A DNA stretch of 5,076 nt, from assembly GCA_027025615.1 (NCBI GenBank), contig JALVQM010000258.1:1-5076 (forward strand), given 5' to 3'. The notes beneath the pieces are model-generated. The model had not been told where the DNA came from. It ran no database searches and was given only the letters and a program-made list of their open reading frames with translations. Shown piece after piece: positions 1-5,076 of this stretch (the first letter of the stretch is position 1; every line of letters starts with the position of its first letter). The stretch comes from Desulfobacteraceae bacterium. Lineage in GTDB: Bacteria > Desulfobacterota > Desulfobacteria > Desulfobacterales > Desulfosarcinaceae. The position numbers and the translations under genes are program-made.

Positions 1-280
1 TTCGTTCAATGTCAATAGCATTTCAAAATGTCCGGTCGAATCAGCAAATGAAGTGTCCGCCTTCAGACGGCAGGGTGACCGGCGTTGAAAACCAGGCGGT
101 CGCCTGGAAAAAAGCCTGCACAGGACCATCGTCCGCAACCAAACCGATATGGGTAATGCGTTTTTTGGGCATTTGGTTTGCCAATTTCCAGGCCAATTTG
201 TTATGTTGGCCCCTGAACACTAACACTGAGCTTGAAAAATAAAAAATATTCCGAAACTCTAAGGCCACACATAATCAAAG
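1..280. other. Left flank without a supported gene
   Basis: Open frames exist on both strands (9-242 plus, 77 codons; 268-41 minus, 75 codons). They overlap almost entirely, neither resembles a family I recognise, and neither has a convincing ribosome-binding site. The minus frame would run through a terminator-like hairpin. The stretch may be intergenic DNA or the remnant of a decayed gene. An 8-base direct repeat GCCAATTT occurs at 180-187 and 192-199. Confidence 0.5.
88..107 (-). terminator. Possible intrinsic terminator-like hairpin
   Basis: CCAGGCG (92-98) and CGCCTGG (101-107) are perfect inverted arms. Read on the minus strand the hairpin (six pairs with a four-base loop) is followed by TTTT (91-88), and it is preceded by TTTTTT (113-108). 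A second small palindrome CCTGCACAGG (115-124) lies just beside it. The T-tract after the stem is short, and no minus-strand gene is visible upstream, so its function is uncertain. Confidence 0.3.
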
Positions 281-1498
281 ATGAAAATTAAACTCACCTC
301 CCGGGCCAAGGGCTCAATAGTCTTATCATCTCTTCTGATCACAGGTTTGATTGCCGCGCGGTGGATCTGGCCTCTGATATGCCTTCCATATGCCAATCCG
401 TGGCAGGTCTCCGGTCCCCTGACATCAATCGGCTACAATCCTAACAATGACATTTTACGTTTCGGGGTGTGGATCGGGCTGCCTCTGTTATTTCTTTTTT
501 TATTCTGGACAATTACCGGCAAGAATTTGTCCTTCTGGCACTGGCAAACATGCACGCAGGAAACATCCCACGCTCGCCGGAAAATATTTGTTCCGGCCTT
601 GATGATCATGGCTTTGGTAGCCTCTTTGAACATTCCAACCGACCATGCTTGCGGCAAATTGGTCGACACCTTCCACGAAGGAGAATCACTTGGGCCGGCG
701 GTCTCCCTGCTCCACGGAAAAGCACCGTACCGCGACATAATTTTTCTCCACGGCCCTTACCAGGACCCGCTTCGCTCCATGCTTGCCTTTCGTTTGTTCG
801 GAAAGTCCATCGGAGCTGTACGCACCCTTGAATCAATCCATCAAATGATCGCTATGTTACTGCTGGCAATACTATGCCTGGCTTTATTCCCGGGACGGCC
901 AACACATGCGCTGGTTCTGCTCATGGGACTCATTGGGCTCCAGATAAGCCATAAACTATGGGGAGTGGAGTTCATTCGGCTGAAATCCCGCGATATGACC
1001 ACCTTTGCTTTTTTGACGATTTGTGCGTTGCTCCAACACAAAGGGAAAAACACGCGCATAACTGCAGCCTGCGCCTTCGTATTCGGGGCCGTTCCGGTGG
1101 CGGCTTTCGCTTACAGTATAGATTGCGGTTTCTTTCTCACCGCCGCCATGGTCATGCTATGGCCACTGGTATGGTTCGGCCTGGCGAAAAACCATAACCG
1201 GCTTATTTTTATACTCATTTCATTCCTTTCAGCCCTTTTGGGCGCCATGTTGGTAGGCTGGTCGATTCGCTGGCAGTGGAAGCCATTCACGACGTTTGTT
1301 TTAGGAACCATGCCCAGGTACAAAGAATTGATGGACGGATTCGTATTTCCTATCCATAAGTGGCCGTTCTTGATGGTAAGCATCGTGCTCGCCGCTGTTG
1401 TTTATCTGGTTGCGGTCAACCTTCTGTGCATCTGGTCATCTACAAAGGGTGGCCCCGCCGTAAAACTGGAAACCATCAGCCGTAACCGGTTGGTGTAA
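281..1498 (+). CDS. N-terminal part of GT-C-like integral membrane protein
   Basis: This is the 405-residue product that ends at the in-frame TAA. Hydrophobic segments are visible at about residues 11-31, 62-80, 101-117, 187-205, 208-224, 240-252, 264-278, 283-301, 307-327 and 363-386. Between the third and fourth lies a polar, presumably periplasmic, loop with DTFHEGE (129-135) and RDIIFLHGPYQD (151-162). A conserved acidic loop after an early helix is where GT-C glycosyltransferases keep their catalytic carboxylates, so D129, E133 and E135 are candidates; this is inference from architecture. YSIDCGFF (278-285) is a second motif-like stretch. The start is ATG 281 because TAA at 272-274 closes the frame just upstream; the ribosome-binding site is poor (only AAAG directly before the ATG). 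If made alone, this protein lacks the last helices and the soluble C-terminal domain and may be non-functional. Confidence 0.7.
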   Translation: MKIKLTSRAKGSIVLSSLLITGLIAARWIWPLICLPYANPWQVSGPLTSIGYNPNNDILRFGVWIGLPLLFLFLFWTITGKNLSFWHWQTCTQETSHARRKIFVPALMIMALVASLNIPTDHACGKLVDTFHEGESLGPAVSLLHGKAPYRDIIFLHGPYQDPLRSMLAFRLFGKSIGAVRTLESIHQMIAMLLLAILCLALFPGRPTHALVLLMGLIGLQISHKLWGVEFIRLKSRDMTTFAFLTICALLQHKGKNTRITAACAFVFGAVPVAAFAYSIDCGFFLTAAMVMLWPLVWFGLAKNHNRLIFILISFLSALLGAMLVGWSIRWQWKPFTTFVLGTMPRYKELMDGFVFPIHKWPFLMVSIVLAAVVYLVAVNLLCIWSSTKGGPAVKLETISRNRLV

Positions 1499-1567
1499 AT
1501 TGCCCTGGCGCTGTTAAGTGTATTCTTTTTCCGCAGCGCCCTGGGACGTTCCGACTGGGCCCATGTT

Positions 1568-2119
1568 ATGTCGAGCTCTGTGCCTGTCTTTTTGCTGGCC
1601 GGAAAAATTATCATTTCAACCAGACCTGCCAATTATCTGCTTGATCTTAAAAAGGTCCGGGCGGTAGCGCTCGCCATGGTTCTATCCGCCTGTGTTTTGA
1701 CAGGTTACCGCTCCATGAACGGACTGCTGGGGAGCAAATTTCCACTATCGGCTCAAGATCAATCATTTATGCGGCCCCAGGACAAGGCCACGGTTGGCTA
1801 CCTGCTAAGCAAAATGAAACCCGCAGACAGCTTTTACACCCTGACATCAGAAGGCACATGGTACTACTGGCTTGACAGGCCCAGTCCGACCCGGCACGCC
1901 ATTGCCTGGTTTGCCATGCCCGTGTTTTATCAACGGGAAATTATCACTGATCTTGAAAACAGCAAGGTGAGATTCATCCTGGTAAAAAACGACAACTGGC
2001 CTGCTGCCATCGACGGCATCCCCATCGCCGATAGACTCCCGATCGTAATGGAATACATAAAGGCGCACTACCTTCCCGATCGTTCAATCGGCGACAACCT
2101 GCTGTGGGAAAGGCGCTGA
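1568..2119 (+). CDS. C-terminal part of the same membrane protein, probably not independently translated
   Basis: The first ATG after the in-frame TAA opens a 183-residue frame that keeps the phase of the upstream half. It contains two hydrophobic segments (about 4-17 and 31-46 of this frame), then a soluble region. That region includes PQDKATVGYLL (70-80), YYWLDRPSPTRH (99-110) and a mixed stretch around FYQREIITDLENSKVRFILV (120-139). This last part resembles the terminal periplasmic domain of GT-C-like membrane proteins. No Shine-Dalgarno sequence precedes ATG 1568, and 23 meaningful codons (1499-1567) lie in the same frame upstream of it. It therefore looks like a fragment of the 281-2119 gene and not a gene with its own start. 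Translational restart cannot be excluded from sequence alone. Confidence 0.5.
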   Translation: MSSSVPVFLLAGKIIISTRPANYLLDLKKVRAVALAMVLSACVLTGYRSMNGLLGSKFPLSAQDQSFMRPQDKATVGYLLSKMKPADSFYTLTSEGTWYYWLDRPSPTRHAIAWFAMPVFYQREIITDLENSKVRFILVKNDNWPAAIDGIPIADRLPIVMEYIKAHYLPDRSIGDNLLWERR

Positions 2120-2138
2120 TACAACCCTTTAAATGCGC

Positions 2139-3569
2139 TCAGCGGCGACCGGCTTCATGGTACTCGGCATCAACGTTGATTTGCCACAGGTCATAGGGCG
2201 ACCCTTCCGCTCCAACATAATTGCGTGCCGCCAACAGGCCACTTGCCATGGAATGATCCTGGTTGTTGTATTTGAACATACCGGCACGGCCCATCTGAGT
2301 CAGGTTGGCATAGCGCTCTATATCCCGGCAAACGGCCTGATAGTAAGGCTGGAATCCAAGGTAATAGGTAGGGTAACATTCGGTTTCTTTAACCACCCAG
2401 CATTGCTCAATGGCCTGTGGATTGAGCAATCCCAGCCTTTCTATCTCCTCGGTGGCCAATTCGATTATGTCGCTGTCGGGCCATTGAAATAGTTCTTCAT
2501 CCTTGAACACGAAATACTCGACACTGATGGGTGTCTTGGGTTTGCCGCCACACATATGGGTTGAAAAATTTGTATAATTAGCAATCCGTGCCATTTTGAC
2601 ATCCTGACTGTGAATGTATATCCACTGGTCCGGGAAAAGTTTCTGGCGGTCCACCAACATGTCCACCGTGATGTGATCCCTGTAATAAAGCGCCTCTACG
2701 CTTTTGCCGACAGTCTTGTCCACGTATCCGTCCATAGCCTGGTAAAAAAATGTCAGCGGCAGGCTGTTGAAATAATGATCGGCCTTGATGCTCACCTGCT
2801 GCCCATCAGGATCGCGTACGATCACGGCTTTTATCCGCTCGTCAGCCACGCTGAATTTTTCCACCCGGGTTTTCAGCCAAATATCTCCGCCGGCATCCAG
2901 AACCCGTTCTGCCAGGGCCTGGTACATCTGCCCGGCCCCTTTGCGGGGATAGTCAAACTGTTCCACCAGAGTCTTTGCCTGGCTGCCTCCACCGATTCTG
3001 AACGCGCTTTTGGCAACTTGAATCAAATCAAGACCCTTTATACGCTGGGACGCCCAGTCTGCACCGATCCGGTTGCAGGCAATACCCCACACCTTCTCGG
3101 TGTAAGTCTTAAAAAAGGTTTCGAACAACCGGCGCCCGAAATGCTGAACAATCCACTGTTCAAAGGTTTTAGGTTCTTCCTTTGCGCCCAGCCTGGCCCT
3201 GATGTACGAGACCAGTGCGGCCAGAGCTGCAGCAGGCCCAATTTTTGCCAAAGAGTCAAAGGGCTTTATGGGATATTTGAAAAATTTTTTCTTATAATAG
3301 ATCCGCGTCAACCGATTTACCGGTAAAAAATCATCGCCCAGAAGTTCGTGCCAAAGGCCTCTGATCTCCCGGTTCCGAGAAAAGAAACGATGGGGACCGA
3401 TATCGAACAACGCCCCACCTTTTTCAACGGTCCGCGAAAGGCCCCCCACAATCGGATGCCGGTCAATTATAAGCACATCTTCAATGCCGTTGGCCACAAG
3501 TTCAAATGCTGCGCTCAGTCCGGCCGGGCCGGCCCCAAGGACGCAACATTGACATGAACGCTGTTTCAC
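2139..3569 (-). CDS. FAD-dependent oxidoreductase, UDP-galactopyranose mutase-like
   Basis: The 476-residue protein starts with a Rossmann FAD-binding fold: GAGPAG at residues 12-17, the ribose-binding acid D36 at the end of strand two, then GGLSRT (42-47) and FDIGPHRFF (55-63). The C-terminal FAD motif is GRAGMFKYNNQDHSMASGLL (427-446). This order is that of the amine oxidase / protoporphyrinogen oxidase / UDP-galactopyranose mutase superfamily; the GPHRFF region and the following YKKKFFKYPIKP (92-103) most resemble mutase-like members. At 476 residues it is longer than a classical Glf (about 370-400), so the substrate is not settled. Being coupled to galE supports a nucleotide-sugar role, possibly UDP-galactose to UDP-galactofuranose, but this is inference. 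It starts at GTG with a four-base overlap with the galE stop. Cysteines C6, C8 and C9 just before the FAD motif are unusual. Cytoplasmic; no signal peptide or membrane helix is evident. Confidence 0.85.
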   Translation of the reverse strand: MKQRSCQCCVLGAGPAGLSAAFELVANGIEDVLIIDRHPIVGGLSRTVEKGGALFDIGPHRFFSRNREIRGLWHELLGDDFLPVNRLTRIYYKKKFFKYPIKPFDSLAKIGPAAALAALVSYIRARLGAKEEPKTFEQWIVQHFGRRLFETFFKTYTEKVWGIACNRIGADWASQRIKGLDLIQVAKSAFRIGGGSQAKTLVEQFDYPRKGAGQMYQALAERVLDAGGDIWLKTRVEKFSVADERIKAVIVRDPDGQQVSIKADHYFNSLPLTFFYQAMDGYVDKTVGKSVEALYYRDHITVDMLVDRQKLFPDQWIYIHSQDVKMARIANYTNFSTHMCGGKPKTPISVEYFVFKDEELFQWPDSDIIELATEEIERLGLLNPQAIEQCWVVKETECYPTYYLGFQPYYQAVCRDIERYANLTQMGRAGMFKYNNQDHSMASGLLAARNYVGAEGSPYDLWQINVDAEYHEAGRR

Positions 3570-4582
3570 TGGCTGGTATTCCTCCCCGTTTTTGCCACCA
3601 ATTTATCCAAATTAAGATGCCATTTCCAGGCTGTTTCGATAATGCTGTCCAGCTCACTCAAAACAGGCTTCCATCCCAACTGCTCACGTGCCTTGTCATG
3701 GGAACCTATCAAACAGGCCGGATCGCCATCCCGCCGGTCACATATTTCCATTTCAATTTTACGCCCGGTGATTCTCTCAACGGCAGATATGACTTGAAGA
3801 ACCGAATATCCATTGCCATTTCCCAGGTTGAAAGCCGAAAAACCGGAAGAATCATCCAGATAATCCATGGCCCGACAATGGGCATCGGCCAGGTCCTCCA
3901 CATGAATATAATCCCGGACGCAGGTCCCATCCCGGGTCGGATAGTCGGCGCCCAAGATCTGGACTCCCGGACCTCTTCCGCATGCAGCTTCAAGCACAAG
4001 GGGTATGAGATGGGTCTCGGGATCATGCCACTCTCCGATTATTCCGTCGCAGGATGCTCCGGCGGCGTTGAAGTATCTGAGACTAACCGCCTTGAATCCG
4101 TGAAAGCGGCAGCAGTCCTCTATCATCTGTTCGGCCATCAGTTTACTGCGCCCATAGGGGTTGACCGGCCGGCGGGTATGGTCTTCCCGAATCGGTTGCG
4201 CGCCTGCGTGACCGTAAACTGCACAGGAGGATGAAAATACCAAATGCATAACCCCGTTTTCCAGCATGGCGTTCAAAAGATTAACCGTACCAGCAACGTT
4301 GTTACGGTAATATTCGCTTGGTTTTATCATGGACTCGCCGACATAAGCATAGGCGGCAAAATGCATTACCGTACCGATATTGTGTTCGGCAAACAATGAG
4401 CGAACCTGACCGGCGTCACGCAGATCTCCTTCAACCAACAACCCCCAGCGGACAAATTCACGATGCCCCCTTTCAAGGTTGTCGAAAACCAAGGTCCGGT
4501 ATCCTTTGGCAGAAAGCATCCTATTGACATGGCTGCCAATGTATCCTGCCCCACCGGTAATTAAAATCACTTCTTCCGCCAT
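3566..4582 (-). CDS. galE: UDP-glucose 4-epimerase
   Basis: This 338-residue protein has the usual length and order of GalE, an extended short-chain dehydrogenase that reversibly converts UDP-glucose to UDP-galactose using tightly bound NAD+. The nucleotide-binding loop is TGGAGYIGSH (9-18). HFAAYAYVGES (74-84) follows at the NAD site, FSSSCAVYG (116-124) carries the catalytic serine (probably S119), and NPYGRSK (141-147) holds the YxxxK pair Y143 and K147. RYFNAAGA (169-176) and RDYIHVEDLADAH (223-235) are further hallmark GalE blocks for substrate binding. It is cytoplasmic and feeds galactose into surface polysaccharide or the Leloir pathway; with no galK or galT here, glycan synthesis is more likely. 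It is the first gene of a two-gene operon; its TGA overlaps the GTG of the FAD enzyme. AAGGA at 4592-4588 sits five bases before the ATG. Confidence 0.96.
   Translation of the reverse strand: MAEEVILITGGAGYIGSHVNRMLSAKGYRTLVFDNLERGHREFVRWGLLVEGDLRDAGQVRSLFAEHNIGTVMHFAAYAYVGESMIKPSEYYRNNVAGTVNLLNAMLENGVMHLVFSSSCAVYGHAGAQPIREDHTRRPVNPYGRSKLMAEQMIEDCCRFHGFKAVSLRYFNAAGASCDGIIGEWHDPETHLIPLVLEAACGRGPGVQILGADYPTRDGTCVRDYIHVEDLADAHCRAMDYLDDSSGFSAFNLGNGNGYSVLQVISAVERITGRKIEMEICDRRDGDPACLIGSHDKAREQLGWKPVLSELDSIIETAWKWHLNLDKLVAKTGRNTSQ
3580..3585 (-). promoter_or_regulatory. Shine-Dalgarno GGAGGA deciding the GTG start of the FAD enzyme
   Basis: On the minus strand GGAGGA lies ten bases before the GTG at 3569-3567, inside the last codons of galE. 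No ATG or other start in a better position is present in this frame, so the site supports the non-ATG start and independent ribosome loading in addition to translational coupling. Confidence 0.75.
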
Positions 4583-4587
4583 TCAAA

Positions 4588-4592
4588 TCCTT
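4588..4592 (-). promoter_or_regulatory. Shine-Dalgarno AAGGA of galE
   Basis: On the minus strand AAGGA precedes the ATG at 4582-4580 by five bases, normal spacing for a ribosome-binding site. The ATG leads straight into the dinucleotide-binding motif at residue 9, so the start is well placed. Confidence 0.7.
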
Positions 4593-4758
4593 GCTATTTC
4601 TCCCAGTACCAATCCGGACGCCATACAGTCGCAGTCCTGAACTTCCCCTGTCTGTCAGGCCGTATCAGATACCAACCAGTATAGGCTGGTACCCATCACC
4701 GGCTATTGCCGATGCACAGGTAGTAACTTTCCACAACCCGAGCTTTTCACTGGAAAGC

Positions 4759-4786
4759 ACACTACCAATATATTGTTAAATGTCAA
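4759..4786 (-). promoter_or_regulatory. Candidate sigma-70 promoter for the galE operon
   Basis: Read on the minus strand, a perfect -35 box TTGACA (4786-4781) is followed after 16 bases by TAGTGT (4764-4759), a weak -10 box preceded by an extended TGG element. Transcription would start near 4752, leaving a leader of about 170 nt before galE. The spacer contains the palindrome CAATATATTG (4766-4775). The -10 match is only three of six, so confidence is moderate. Confidence 0.4.
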
Positions 4787-4808
4787 CCGCCGAGGCATCC
4801 AATTGGCC

Positions 4809-4836
4809 TTGAACATATCAGCCGCCCTGATATAAT
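4809..4836 (+). promoter_or_regulatory. Candidate sigma-70 promoter for pyrR
   Basis: TTGAAC (4809-4814, four of six to the -35 consensus), a 16-base spacer and a perfect TATAAT (4831-4836) point toward pyrR. The start of transcription would be near 4843, giving a leader of about 120 nt before the pyrR ATG. The spacer and the beginning of the -10 box are occupied by a perfect inverted repeat, listed separately. Confidence 0.6.
4815..4833. promoter_or_regulatory. Operator-like inverted repeat within the pyrR promoter
   Basis: ATATCAG (4815-4821) and CTGATAT (4827-4833) are perfect 7-bp inverted arms around CCGCC. The repeat begins directly after the -35 box and reaches three bases into the -10 box. 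A dimeric regulator bound here would cover the promoter core, so repression is the simplest reading. The regulator cannot be named from the sequence. The alternative reading, a hairpin in RNA, is unlikely because the site lies upstream of the predicted transcript start. Confidence 0.45.
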
Positions 4837-4863
4837 GAAGTTTTTCGATTTAATCGTGAAAGA

Positions 4864-4889
4864 GGCCGAAAAGCTTTCCGGCCATGGCC
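4864..4889 (+). repeat. Overlapping palindromes in the pyrR leader
   Basis: Positions 4864-4883 form a 20-base near-palindrome with arms GGCCG and CGGCC and a nearly symmetric AAAAGCTTTC centre. It overlaps a perfect 10-base palindrome GGCCATGGCC (4880-4889). A second copy of GGCCGAA occurs at 4913-4919. In the leader RNA these elements could pair in mutually exclusive ways. No clear U-tract follows, so a classical intrinsic terminator is not seen. Confidence 0.35.
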
Positions 4890-4950
4890 CGGTACGGTTT
4901 GTGGCCGAAGTTTCGCAGGTGGGACCTTTTACCTTTAACCCGAGCTTTAT

Positions 4951-4956
4951 GGAGAG
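4951..4956 (+). promoter_or_regulatory. Shine-Dalgarno GGAGAG of pyrR
   Basis: GGAGAG ends six bases before ATG 4963-4965, good spacing for a ribosome-binding site. It fixes the pyrR start and favours this frame over the overlapping short frame that runs through the same bases. Confidence 0.65.
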
Positions 4957-4962
4957 CATATC

Positions 4963-5076
4963 ATGGCCGATTCTTACCAGGTTCTAGACGGGGGCGAGAT
5001 CGAGCGGATCCTGAAACGGATGGCCCACCAGATCCTTGAACGACATGCCGGAACCAGGGATCTTGCCTTGATAGGT
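4963..5076 (+). CDS. pyrR: PyrR, pyrimidine regulator / uracil phosphoribosyltransferase (5' part only)
   Basis: The 38 codons present begin MADSYQVLDGGEIERILKRM and continue with AHQILERHAGTRDLALIG to the window edge. The pattern of a short strand, an acidic helix start (EIERIL), an AHQILER helix and then a strand LALIG matches the N-terminus of PyrR, a protein of about 180 residues with a phosphoribosyltransferase fold. The PRPP-binding loop lies further on and is not visible. PyrR in Gram-positive bacteria binds pyr mRNA in response to UMP and also has uracil phosphoribosyltransferase activity; in many Gram-negative bacteria its regulatory role is less clear. It is transcribed away from galE and likely has its own promoter (4809-4836). 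Whether it heads a pyrimidine operon cannot be seen here. Confidence 0.85.
   Translation, partial: MADSYQVLDGGEIERILKRMAHQILERHAGTRDLALIG

Larger units (their letters stand above)
281..2119 (+). pseudogene. GT-C-type polytopic membrane protein gene interrupted by one in-frame TAA
   Basis: The reading frame from ATG 281 to TGA 2117-2119 would encode 612 residues, but codon 406 (1496-1498) is TAA. Both sides are in the same frame, with no stop between 1499 and 2117. Residues directly after the stop (407-429) read as a transmembrane helix followed by ALGRSDWAHV, a motif style I associate with the same large membrane proteins as the N-terminal half. The C-terminal soluble part carries YYWLDRPSPTRH (528-539), also typical of that architecture. 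I therefore see one ancestral gene: about ten or more membrane segments, then a periplasmic C-terminal domain. Such proteins are usually annotated as hypothetical membrane proteins or GT-C/PMT-like glycosyltransferases using lipid-linked sugars. A single substitution (for example TTA Leu to TAA), a sequencing or assembly error, or genuine readthrough could explain the stop. The upstream in-frame stop at 272-274 bounds the start, and the Shine-Dalgarno is weak. Confidence 0.72.
4583..4962. other. Divergent intergenic region between galE and pyrR
   Basis: This 380-bp stretch has no protein gene I can support. It holds a candidate leftward promoter for galE (4759-4786), a candidate rightward promoter for pyrR (4809-4836), and short palindromes at 4766-4775 (CAATATATTG), 4799-4806 (CCAATTGG), 4815-4833 and 4864-4889. 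The galE-proximal part (4583-4750) has only weak hairpins such as ACCAG/CTGGT at 4675-4690 and CGGC/GCCG at 4700-4711. A 62-codon plus-strand frame at 4591-4779 and a 50-codon frame at 4835-4987 lie here but neither looks like a real gene. Confidence 0.7.

Noticed and set aside
232..260. TTGAAA at 232-237 considered as the -35 box of a promoter for the membrane protein.
   Set aside because: No acceptable -10 box lies 16-18 bases downstream.
41..268. A 75-codon minus-strand frame and the overlapping 77-codon plus-strand frame at 9-242, considered as transposase remnants.
   Set aside because: I could not match either to a transposase family and no terminal inverted repeats or target duplications were seen.
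2114..2144. CGCTGA/TCAGCG inverted repeat between the convergent genes, considered as a shared terminator.
   Set aside because: Only six pairs around a 19-base loop, with no T-tract on either side; the arms are mostly the stop regions of the two genes.
2610..3326. A 238-codon plus-strand open frame.
   Set aside because: It lies wholly antisense to the well-supported FAD oxidoreductase gene, shows no recognisable domain, and is explained as a shadow frame.
3506..4234. A 242-codon plus-strand open frame.
   Set aside because: It is antisense to galE and the start of the FAD gene. The minus strand encodes clear GalE motifs there, so this frame is incidental.
4591..4779. A 62-codon plus-strand frame in the intergenic region.
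   Set aside because: Its composition is not protein-like for this genome, no ribosome-binding site precedes it, and it overlaps the galE leader and Shine-Dalgarno region.

Overview
The window looks like chromosomal DNA of a Gram-negative bacterium. The gene content (a large polytopic GT-C-like membrane protein, a UDP-galactopyranose-mutase-like FAD enzyme, GalE and PyrR) and mid-range GC would suit Desulfobacterota (former Deltaproteobacteria), but this lineage is an inference from protein flavour and not from a marker gene. No rRNA, tRNA, CRISPR array or recognisable insertion sequence was seen.

Layout: 1-280 holds no gene I can support; it has a pair of small GC-rich palindromes. 281-2119 (+) is one long reading frame for a polytopic membrane protein of the glycosyltransferase-C type, broken by a single in-frame TAA at 1496-1498. 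The frame is open again immediately afterwards and continues to a normal stop at 2117-2119. Converging on it from the right is a two-gene operon on the minus strand: galE (4582 to 3566), then an FAD-dependent UDP-galactopyranose-mutase-like oxidoreductase (3569 to 2139). These two overlap by four bases (GTGA). The convergent stops are only 19 bp apart. 4583-4962 is a divergent intergenic region with a candidate promoter for each direction. At the right edge is the first 38 codons of pyrR (4963 onward, +), cut off by the window end.

How the genes may work together: GalE interconverts UDP-glucose and UDP-galactose. The FAD enzyme belongs to the superfamily that includes UDP-galactopyranose mutase, and the membrane protein resembles lipid-linked-sugar-dependent glycosyltransferases. 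A role for all three in making a surface glycan is plausible, but unproven. pyrR belongs to pyrimidine metabolism and is probably a separate transcription unit.

The points most worth a second look are the in-frame stop in the membrane protein and a perfect 7-bp inverted repeat filling the spacer of the pyrR-side promoter. I did not find convincing evidence for a wholly new biological system.
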